Part shown: one piece after another, positions 57,307 to 64,000 of the stretch | How positions within the stretch are numbered: position 1 is the first letter of the stretch | Layout of the letters: each line of letters opens with the position of its first letter | Assembly (NCBI RefSeq): GCF_004016525.1 | Contig: NZ_SACJ01000001.1 | Coordinates: 496,001-560,000, forward strand | DNA from: Flavobacterium sufflavum | GTDB lineage: Bacteria; Bacteroidota; Bacteroidia; Flavobacteriales; Flavobacteriaceae | DNA: 64,000 nt | Reading direction: 5' to 3' | The notes under the pieces: generated by a model | Seen by the model: the letters and a program-made list of their open reading frames with translations, nothing else | Databases searched by the model: none | Told to the model about the DNA's origin: nothing | Program-made: the position numbers and the translations under genes

Positions 57307-59931
57307 TTATTTTTTTTGAATAGCAATACTATTTCCATTGTATTTTACCGAAATATTTGTTTCTCCGTTTTCGATACCAATACCGTTTGATTCGTCAACC
57401 CAAACAATATTAAACACACGGTTTTCAATTAATCCATTAAAACTTTTGCCTTTTCGTTTTCCAATTGTCAGCGTTTGTTTTTGTTCGTTCCATTCAAAAG
57501 GTATCACCGAAAAAGCTCCTTTTTCATAGTTGTAATTCGTTCCTTCATCCTCATAAAGCTCAAACTTCCCATTAGCGCCTGTATAGACTCTAATTTCAAG
57601 ATTTTCAGCAGGCTTTTCATTTGTGTACTGCATTTTTTCTCCCATCGGAATGATTGAACCCGATTTTATATATAAAGGAATGGTTGAAAGAGATGCAGCT
57701 GTTTTTACAGTTTGTCCGCCATTATAATGTTTCCCTGTCCAAAAATTAAACCATCCTGATTGATTTTCCGGCAAGTAAACCTCCCAATTCTCCACAGCTT
57801 CTGAAACAACAGGAGCAACAAGAAAAGCAGACCCAAACATGTACTCGTATTTTTGCTGCAGTGCTTTTGTATCATTTGCAAAATCCATTATCAGTGGGCG
57901 CATCAATGTTCCGTTTTTAAAAGTTATGTCCGCTCCTTGTGAATAAATATAGGGAAGCAGACGATAACGAAAGTTTAAGTATTTTAAAGATTCAGCTTCC
58001 ACTTTTTCACCGAATCTCCAGAATTCAGTATCCGTTTGATATCCGTGTACTCTTTGAAGAGGAGAAAATGTAGCCAACTGAAACCATCTTAAAAAACGTT
58101 CGTGAAATTTAGAATCTGTATATTGACTTTTCCCAGGACGGAAAAAACCTCCTGCATCAAAAGTCCACCAGGGTAATCCTGTTATGGAATAATTCAATCC
58201 CGCCGTAAGTTGTCTACGCAAAGTTTCCCAATCATTGCCTATATCCCCGGTCCAAACGGCTGATGCGTAACGCTGTTGTCCTGAAAACCCGCTTCTTGTA
58301 AGAATAAAAACTCTTTTGTCTGGATCGTCTTTTCTTAAACCTTCATATACCGTTTTTGTTACATACAACGGATAAACATTTCGCATTTGCTCTCCGGGAA
58401 TTGCTCCATTATTTATTTTTCTGCCAACTAAATCATCATTTTCCGGTTCCGTAGCATCCTGCCACCAGGCATCAATTTCATAAGGCTTTAAGAGCTTTTC
58501 GCTGAAATTCTTCCAATAATAATTTGCTGCTTCAGGATTAAAAAAATCAACCCATTCGGTATTTGGGATATAGTATTTTTTGTTGCCAAATTCTTTACCA
58601 AGCACACTTTCTTTATCAATTTTGGACCAAACGGAAAGCATCAGTCTCATATTCATTTGATGTAATTCTTTTACCATTGCAGCAGGATCTGGAAACAGCT
58701 CTTCATCGAATTTCATCGAATTCCAACCATATTTCCCCCAATATTGCCAATCCTGAACAATTAAATCCATTGGTAGTTTTTTCGTTCTGAATGCTCTGGC
58801 ATTCTCAAGCAAATCATCTTGAGTCATAAAACGCTCACGACAATGGATATAACCCAACGACCACACAGGCATAAGCGGAGCCTGTCCTGTCAAATCGCGA
58901 TAACTTGAAATAACCTCATCTGAATTTCCGGCAAAAACTACATAATCCAGCTTATTAGCAACAGGAGATCTAAAGACTGTTTCATTGGTAACTTTGCGAT
59001 AATACACTACAGGAAGATCGTTTTTTTCTCCTGTAACCACAATGTCGTGTTTACCTGCTGTTAATTTAACCAATGTGCTCGTTGTAGGCGGAAGCCAATG
59101 ATTTTTAAAACTAATAACCTCTTTACCGTCAATTGTAAGTTGCCATTTTCTGGCCATTTTTTGCCCTACATCCAGCAAAATAGCATACTCACCATTGTCT
59201 TTAACCGTGAAATTTCCGGTAAAGACACCATCCTGGCGCGTTTCCTTTTGTGTTCCGTTAGTAGTGGTAACAGCAACAGTAATAGCTTCTCCACTTGTAC
59301 CTGCTGGCTTTAAATTCACAATAGAATCAGCAGGATTAAAATCGGTAAGTCCGTAATTGTGCCATAACAAACCATAGCCTTTGCTTGACATAATAAATGG
59401 AATAGCAATTTGTGTATTTACCTGAGTTAATCTTCTGGGCAATCCTTTAATATCCAAATGTCCGTCCTGAAACTGACCTGTACCATAAATATATTCATCA
59501 GGCTGAGTAGTAAAACCTTGTTCCGCAATATAGCACGGTTCTCCTTGTACTGAACTTTGTTTAAAAATGCGGCTATCTGGTTTTTCGCTTAAAAACACCT
59601 TTCCCTGAGCATTCCGATAAGATAATACGCCACTTTTTTTATCCACCACCACAGTCATTTTTGATGTAGTAATTTCAATAAGCGATTTCGATTCGGAAAC
59701 CTTAAAGTCAGGCAGCTTAACTTTTGAAGTAAAAACTAATTCGGGAATTTGACTTTTAATTTCCAAAGCATACTGAACTCTTACGGTATTTTCGGTTAAA
59801 GGACTCAAATAAAGTTCTCCTTTATCTAGAGTTAAAACTACTTTATCATTATGTTTTTTGTAGCTCTTAACCACTTGTCCAATACAAAACATTGGAATAA
59901 GTAAGACAAATAGAATTGTTTTTTTCTTCAT
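57307..59931 (-). CDS. GH31 alpha-glycosidase with PA14-like insert (alpha-xylosidase-like)
   Basis: 874 residues from the ATG at 59931 (MKKKTILFVL signal, cleavage near FCIGQ); in-frame upstream codons to 60006 overlap the GH29 gene and are not used. N-terminal sandwich (about 20-220), a PA14-like insert (about 225-320, ETRQDGVFTGNFTVKDNGEYAILLDV), then the TIM barrel (about 355-690) with nucleophile D492 in WWQDATEPEND and acid/base D563 in WTGDIGNDW. A PA14 insertion is typical of Cellvibrio Xyl31A-like alpha-xylosidases that act on xyloglucan oligosaccharides. It begins 10 bp after the GH29 stop. Confidence 0.88.
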   Translation of the reverse strand: MKKKTILFVLLIPMFCIGQVVKSYKKHNDKVVLTLDKGELYLSPLTENTVRVQYALEIKSQIPELVFTSKVKLPDFKVSESKSLIEITTSKMTVVVDKKSGVLSYRNAQGKVFLSEKPDSRIFKQSSVQGEPCYIAEQGFTTQPDEYIYGTGQFQDGHLDIKGLPRRLTQVNTQIAIPFIMSSKGYGLLWHNYGLTDFNPADSIVNLKPAGTSGEAITVAVTTTNGTQKETRQDGVFTGNFTVKDNGEYAILLDVGQKMARKWQLTIDGKEVISFKNHWLPPTTSTLVKLTAGKHDIVVTGEKNDLPVVYYRKVTNETVFRSPVANKLDYVVFAGNSDEVISSYRDLTGQAPLMPVWSLGYIHCRERFMTQDDLLENARAFRTKKLPMDLIVQDWQYWGKYGWNSMKFDEELFPDPAAMVKELHQMNMRLMLSVWSKIDKESVLGKEFGNKKYYIPNTEWVDFFNPEAANYYWKNFSEKLLKPYEIDAWWQDATEPENDDLVGRKINNGAIPGEQMRNVYPLYVTKTVYEGLRKDDPDKRVFILTRSGFSGQQRYASAVWTGDIGNDWETLRRQLTAGLNYSITGLPWWTFDAGGFFRPGKSQYTDSKFHERFLRWFQLATFSPLQRVHGYQTDTEFWRFGEKVEAESLKYLNFRYRLLPYIYSQGADITFKNGTLMRPLIMDFANDTKALQQKYEYMFGSAFLVAPVVSEAVENWEVYLPENQSGWFNFWTGKHYNGGQTVKTAASLSTIPLYIKSGSIIPMGEKMQYTNEKPAENLEIRVYTGANGKFELYEDEGTNYNYEKGAFSVIPFEWNEQKQTLTIGKRKGKSFNGLIENRVFNIVWVDESNGIGIENGETNISVKYNGNSIAIQKK

Positions 59932-59941
59932 TTTTTCATTT

Positions 59942-61585
59942 TTAAACAATTTCCAGCGCATTCGCAAAAGAAGCTTCGGGTTTTTGAGCAGGGAAATATA
60001 CTTCAAGACCTTGTTCAGTCTGTTTAAACTTCAATTTTTCTCCTGTACTTACCAATTTTATTTGTCTAATTTTCTCTGTATGATGCAGATTTGATTTCCC
60101 TAAACTTTTAATAATTGCTGTGCCGTTTTCCGGCCAGGCCATTACAGTAGCATATAGTTTTTTATCTTTTTGAGCAAAACGAATATCTTCTGATGTGTAC
60201 GGTTTACCTTTTCCTTCATTAAAACCCTGAGCAGTTAAAGCTGCAGTACTTTGTTGTTGTGGGCCTTCGCCAAATATTTTCCAAGGACGGGTTCCATAAA
60301 TACTTTTACTGTTTAGTTTCATCCAAACGCCAATTTCTTCAACAATAGCACGTTCTAACTCATCGATACTTCCATCGCCTCGCACCGGAATATTAAGCAT
60401 CAAATTTCCGTTTTTACTCACCACATCTATCAACGTATGGATAACCGTTTTAGCCGATTTGTATCGTTTGTTATTGTAAACGCCTCTATCATAATGCCAA
60501 TTTCCAATACAGGTATCGGTTTGCCAAGGCAAAGGTTCGATGTTGTTACTTTGTCCTTTTTCAATATCCCAAACCATGGTTTTACGCTGCTGTTCAGTTA
60601 AAATTTTACCTGTAATAACTGTCTGAACGGTTTTATTTTTCTGCAAACTTTTATTATACATATGCGCCGCAATTCGCAAACCGGCATCGCTCACAGGCCA
60701 TAATGGAAATGCCGTATCATCAAAATAAATCATATCTGGATTATACTTATCAATCAAATCAACCGTTCTGTCATGAAATTTTTCCGAATAGGCTGAAGTT
60801 GGTACTGAAGCACCATCACCCCAATCCCACTGGCTGTGCACCGATGAATTACCTGAAGGTTTTGCACTTAATGGATGATTTTGTGCATACAAATCCTGAG
60901 GGTCTAAACCTTCCCACCAGGTTCCTTTTCCATCAGCTTTAGTTAGTTTTCCATCATAAGGAACTCCTGCCAGCGGACCGTTTTTATCAGCACCCTGAGA
61001 AGTATCAAACCAATTCCAGGCATGAGCCGCATGGACACTCACCGCAAAAGGCAAGCCTGCTTTACGGGCTGCTTTTTCCCAACCGCCAATAATATCTTTT
61101 TTAGGACCTATTTTAGTCGAATTCCATTCAGGCTGAAACTTACTATCGTACAAATCCAAATTATCGTGATGATTAGCCATTGCCATAAAATATTTGGCTC
61201 CGGAATCCTTATACAAATTCACCAATTCTTCCGGATTCCATTTATCGGCTTTCCAGACATTAATTACATCTTTGAATCCAAATTTTGACGGATGTCCATA
61301 TTTTTCAACATGATATTTGTACTGCCTTGAACCTTCTTCATACATTCCTCGCCCGTACCAATCTCCAGCTTCAGGTTCACATTGAGGTCCCCAATGTGCC
61401 CACATTCCAAATTTAGCATCGCGAAACCAATCGGGCACCTGGTATTTCGCCAGCGAATCCCAGGTTGGTTCAAACGGCCCTTTAAAAGCAGGGGAATTTA
61501 ATATATGAGATTGTCCTAATAATGGAGATAAGTAAATTCCGGCCAGAGCCGACAAACCTAATTTTAATGCATTTCTTCTTTCCAT
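59942..61585 (-). CDS. GH29 alpha-L-fucosidase, twin-arginine signal
   Basis: 547 residues. The N-terminus MERRNALKLGLSALAG is a Tat signal (twin arginine followed by a short hydrophobic stretch), unlike the Sec signals of the neighbours. The TIM barrel (about 45-410) shows GMWAHWGPQ, MAMANHHDNLDLYDS (His pair about 139-140), and PDMIYFDDTAF with the likely nucleophile D289. A C-terminal beta domain runs from about 430 to the end. The acid/base cannot be placed by eye. Family members hydrolyse alpha-L-fucosides. It is the first gene of block B; the divergent AraC gene starts 250 bp away. Confidence 0.88.
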   Translation of the reverse strand: MERRNALKLGLSALAGIYLSPLLGQSHILNSPAFKGPFEPTWDSLAKYQVPDWFRDAKFGMWAHWGPQCEPEAGDWYGRGMYEEGSRQYKYHVEKYGHPSKFGFKDVINVWKADKWNPEELVNLYKDSGAKYFMAMANHHDNLDLYDSKFQPEWNSTKIGPKKDIIGGWEKAARKAGLPFAVSVHAAHAWNWFDTSQGADKNGPLAGVPYDGKLTKADGKGTWWEGLDPQDLYAQNHPLSAKPSGNSSVHSQWDWGDGASVPTSAYSEKFHDRTVDLIDKYNPDMIYFDDTAFPLWPVSDAGLRIAAHMYNKSLQKNKTVQTVITGKILTEQQRKTMVWDIEKGQSNNIEPLPWQTDTCIGNWHYDRGVYNNKRYKSAKTVIHTLIDVVSKNGNLMLNIPVRGDGSIDELERAIVEEIGVWMKLNSKSIYGTRPWKIFGEGPQQQSTAALTAQGFNEGKGKPYTSEDIRFAQKDKKLYATVMAWPENGTAIIKSLGKSNLHHTEKIRQIKLVSTGEKLKFKQTEQGLEVYFPAQKPEASFANALEIV

Positions 61586-61781
61586 CTTTTATAATTTTGA
61601 TAGTTTTATATATTTCCGTTTTGGTATACTTTTATAAAATTTCATTTCTGCATTAGAATGAGTGCAAAATATCCTTATATATTATGCATTTATTATATAA
61701 ATTTGATTATTAGTTTTTTTAACCTCAATTTTTTAATAAATAAAAACAAATGTAGCTTAGTCGTATTAGATATTTTTTATA

Positions 61782-61817
61782 CAAAAACGATTTTTTATTA
61801 CTCAAAAACGATTTTTT
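61782..61817 (+). promoter_or_regulatory. Direct repeat, candidate AraC binding site
   Basis: Two identical copies of CAAAAACGATTTTTT (61782-61796 and 61803-61817), start-to-start distance 21 bp, i.e. two helical turns on one face of the DNA. The second ends 18 bp before the AraC start. This is the arrangement used by AraC-family dimers, so autoregulation is inferred. The rest of the 250-bp gap (61586-61835) is A/T-rich and shows no further clear element. Confidence 0.55.
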
Positions 61818-61835
61818 CATCTTTTTAAGATTATT

Positions 61836-62720
61836 ATGTCCAAAAGTACTTTCAAATATTCTTTTTCCTTGTTACATATTGATTATGTGAAACTTGACCA
61901 AAAATGGAATTTCAACAATGTAATTAGTCCGTATTATCGATTATATTACATCGACGAGGGAATAGGCACTATTTCGAACAATTCCGATAAATTAATTCTG
62001 GAATCGGGTTTCTTATACCTTATTCCGAGTTTTACTATTTGTAATTTGAATTGCGAAGAATATTTAAGTCAGTTTTTTATTCAGTTTTTCGAGGAATCTC
62101 CTGATGGAATTTCGCTGTTTAATCATAATAGAAATGTTATGAAATTGCCCGCTACTGAAACTGACATTTCTCTTATAAAACAAATGCTTCAAAACAATCC
62201 AGGAAGAGGTATTAACAGATCTAACAATCCAAAAGTTTATGAAAAAGAAGCCTATTACAAAGAATATCAATCTCATAACAGCGAACTAAAACCACATCTA
62301 AAATTTGAAAACCAGGGAATTCTATTGCTACTAATTTCCAGATTTTTAAACACCAAGAATTTCAGGCAAAATACATCCCAAAGCATGCCTTCAAAAATTC
62401 TGGATACTATGAGTTACATACAACTTCATTTAGACAAAAACCTCAGCGTTGCTGAATTAGCGCAAAGAGTAAATCAAAATCAGGATTATTTTTCGAAACA
62501 ATTCCTTATCCATACCGGACAAAGACCTTTGAACTATATTCACGAAAAAAAAATAGAAAGGGCACAATACCTTATTGCAACAACAAACAAGAGTTTTTTA
62601 GAAATTGCTTTAGATACCGGTTTTTCTAATTTACCGCATTTTTCAAAAATATTCAAGCAAATAGTAAGTCTAACTCCGGGCGAATACCGCAACAAAAATG
62701 ATTTTTACCTCAATAATTAG
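61836..62720 (+). CDS. AraC-family transcriptional regulator
   Basis: 294 residues, no signal peptide. N-terminal cupin-like sensor (about 20-110, YRLYYIDEGIGTISNNSDKLILESGFLYLIP) and C-terminal AraC DNA-binding domain (about 195-288; NLSVAELAQRVNQNQDYFSKQFLIHTGQRPLNYIHEKKIERAQYLI; EIALDTGFSNLPHFSKIFKQIVSLTPGEYR). Divergent from the GH29-led operon and preceded by a 21-bp-spaced direct repeat, it is the best candidate for its regulator. Confidence 0.9.
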   Translation: MSKSTFKYSFSLLHIDYVKLDQKWNFNNVISPYYRLYYIDEGIGTISNNSDKLILESGFLYLIPSFTICNLNCEEYLSQFFIQFFEESPDGISLFNHNRNVMKLPATETDISLIKQMLQNNPGRGINRSNNPKVYEKEAYYKEYQSHNSELKPHLKFENQGILLLLISRFLNTKNFRQNTSQSMPSKILDTMSYIQLHLDKNLSVAELAQRVNQNQDYFSKQFLIHTGQRPLNYIHEKKIERAQYLIATTNKSFLEIALDTGFSNLPHFSKIFKQIVSLTPGEYRNKNDFYLNN

Positions 62721-62740
62721 CCTTTTTATAACAAGAAGTT

Positions 62741-62748
62741 TAAATTTG
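62741..62748 (+). promoter_or_regulatory. Candidate -7 promoter box of the histidine kinase gene
   Basis: TAAATTTG matches the TAnnTTTG consensus 20 bp upstream of the ATG at 62769. No good TTG partner was found at the right distance, so this is weak. Confidence 0.3.
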
Positions 62749-62768
62749 AGTTAGTTAATTCTGTTCTA

Positions 62769-63830
62769 ATGAAAAAAAACATTTCCTTTTATGCCTGGCA
62801 CATCTTAGTATGCATCACTTTTATGCTGCTGCCTTATGCTTTTACATCAACAGGAAGTATTTTTAATTTACCAAATTTATCATATAATGGTCACGACAGA
62901 ATCTATTTCTTAATCTATTTTCTTTTACTGCTTTTCTTCTACTTTAATTATTATTGTTTAATTCCCCGATTCTATTTTTCGAATAAAATGGTTTCTTATT
63001 TTGGAATTATCATTGTGTTTCTGTTATTCTTTCTTTGGATTTCGACTCATTTTGATAATCCCGAACGCAATTTTTTGGATTTTGGAAAAAGAATGCCATT
63101 TCACAACAAAATGCCACATTCTTTTCCGCCCCATTTTGACAAAAGAGGCGGCGGCCCTCCTACCCAATACAGCCATACTGTTTTAGTCTATTTGATTGGC
63201 GTGATTTCCAGTTTACTATTTGCCATCAATAATCGTTTGCGAAAAGTTGAAAAAGAAAAAATGCAATCGGAATTGTCTTTCCTGAAAGCCCAAATCAATC
63301 CCCATTTTTTGTTTAACACCTTAAACAGCATTTATGCTTTGGCGATAAAAAAATCAGACAAAACAGCCGATGCGGTAGTACAATTGTCTGAATTAATGCG
63401 TTACATCATCACCAATGCTAATGATGACGTGATTTCCTTAGACAAGGAAATCAATTACATCAATAATTTTGTTGAACTTCAAAAAACCCGTTTAGGCAAC
63501 ACCGTATTAACTGACTACAAAGTGGAAGGAAACCAATACGGAAAATGCATCACGCCATTAATTCTGATTTCTTTTATTGAAAATGCCTTTAAACACGGTG
63601 TTAACCCTAATCAAAATTCGGAAATCAAGATTCATATTAACATTGGAGAAAAAATTTTGAGCTTATTTGTTTCCAATAATAAAGTAAAACCCAATTCGTC
63701 CGAAAATGGTATTGGATTACAAAACACCATAGAAAGACTGAACCATTTGTATCCCGACACTCATGATTTAATAATTAATGACAAACCGGAAACGTACAGT
63801 GTTACACTAAAAATTAAAGTAGGATGTTAA
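62769..63830 (+). CDS. LytS-type sensor histidine kinase
   Basis: 353 residues. Four membrane helices (about 8-26, 44-61, 75-92, 136-153), then the His_kinase domain (PF06580 type) with the phospho-acceptor in INPHFLFN (H179) and the ATP-binding GIGLQNTIERL near the end. The loop between helices 3 and 4 (about 93-135) holds several histidines and a glycine-proline stretch (HNKMPHSF, PPHFDKRGGGPP), which on the usual topology faces outside and may bind metal. The next gene, a response regulator, overlaps its stop (ATG at 63824), so the two form a two-component pair. A role in controlling block B is possible but only positional. Confidence 0.92.
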   Translation: MKKNISFYAWHILVCITFMLLPYAFTSTGSIFNLPNLSYNGHDRIYFLIYFLLLLFFYFNYYCLIPRFYFSNKMVSYFGIIIVFLLFFLWISTHFDNPERNFLDFGKRMPFHNKMPHSFPPHFDKRGGGPPTQYSHTVLVYLIGVISSLLFAINNRLRKVEKEKMQSELSFLKAQINPHFLFNTLNSIYALAIKKSDKTADAVVQLSELMRYIITNANDDVISLDKEINYINNFVELQKTRLGNTVLTDYKVEGNQYGKCITPLILISFIENAFKHGVNPNQNSEIKIHINIGEKILSLFVSNNKVKPNSSENGIGLQNTIERLNHLYPDTHDLIINDKPETYSVTLKIKVGC

Positions 63831-64000
63831 AAGCAATTGCATTAGATGACGAACCATTGGCATTAGAGGTTTTGCAAAGTTTTTGCAATCAGATGGATGT
63901 GGTTGAATTAGAAAAAAGGTTCACCAAATCAGACGACGCTTTTAAATATTTGAGAAAATATCCCGTCGACTTATTGTTTCTGGACATCAATATGCCATCG
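63824..64000 (+). CDS. Response regulator (LytTR type expected), partial at right edge
   Basis: 59 codons are in the window. They form the start of a receiver domain: the acidic pair in IALDDEP (about 5-11) and the phospho-acceptor Asp in LLFLDINMP (about residue 55). The start overlaps the kinase gene by 7 bp. A LytTR DNA-binding domain is expected beyond the window because the kinase is of LytS type; that is inference. Confidence 0.88.
   Translation, partial: MLKAIALDDEPLALEVLQSFCNQMDVVELEKRFTKSDDAFKYLRKYPVDLLFLDINMPS

Overview
The window looks like a chromosomal segment of a Flavobacterium-type member of the Bacteroidota. The evidence is the AT-rich composition, SusC/SusD proteins with typical N-termini, a DNA polymerase III delta-prime, RecA, DprA and TrpS of Bacteroidota type, an HU-CCDC81/SPOR protein, Bacteroidota-style TAnnTTTG promoter elements, and dispersed intergenic palindromes. 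It is dominated by carbohydrate-degradation genes and falls into three blocks.

Block A (1-40033, every gene on the minus strand) is a large polysaccharide-utilization locus aimed at pectin, most likely rhamnogalacturonan with its side chains. In transcription order it encodes: a beta-helix protein fused to an L-rhamnose mutarotase domain; a Gfo/Idh/MocA oxidoreductase; a sodium:solute symporter; a GH78-type rhamnosidase; two unclassified beta-propeller hydrolases; a GH2 beta-galactosidase; a GH106 rhamnosidase; a SASA-type acetylesterase; a DUF5703 (GH95-like) protein; a PL1 lyase with accessory domains; a GH127/DUF1680 protein; the SusC/SusD uptake pair; a second PL1; a DUF3826 protein; a third PL1; a beta-helix/DUF6298 protein; and a GH140-type glycosidase cut by the left edge. 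Two perfect TGTAAACGTTTACA palindromes lie upstream of susC. A one-arm variant, TGTAAACGTTATCA, lies upstream of the first gene of the block, which suggests one LacI-family regulator (not in the window) controls both transcription units. The three lyases would cut the backbone, SusCD would import oligosaccharides, and the exo-glycosidases and esterase would finish in the periplasm. Rhamnose would then be epimerised, transported and oxidised. An AraC regulator is divergent from the head of the block (40314).

Block M (41297-49753) is a run of housekeeping genes in mixed orientation: HU/SPOR protein, dprA, small membrane protein, trpS, plsC-like acyltransferase, a small lipoprotein, recA, acyl-CoA thioesterase, a DoxX-like membrane protein and DNA polymerase III delta-prime. 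Several clear hairpin terminators are found here.

Block B (49873-61585, minus strand) is a second CAZyme operon without SusC/SusD. In transcription order it encodes GH29 (twin-arginine signal), GH31, GH97, GH95, GH2 with a discoidin-like C-terminus, and a stand-alone L-rhamnose mutarotase. The families suggest removal of alpha-L-fucose, alpha-xylose/glucose, alpha-galactose and beta-galactose caps from oligosaccharides generated elsewhere. Divergent from it are an AraC regulator preceded by a 15-bp direct repeat spaced 21 bp apart, a LytS-type histidine kinase with a histidine-rich outer loop, and the start of its response regulator (cut by the right edge).

No tRNA, rRNA, CRISPR array, transposase or prophage was seen. 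Small dispersed repeats (at least four types) occupy several intergenic gaps. Family names rest on motif recognition by eye; exact substrate specificities are inference.
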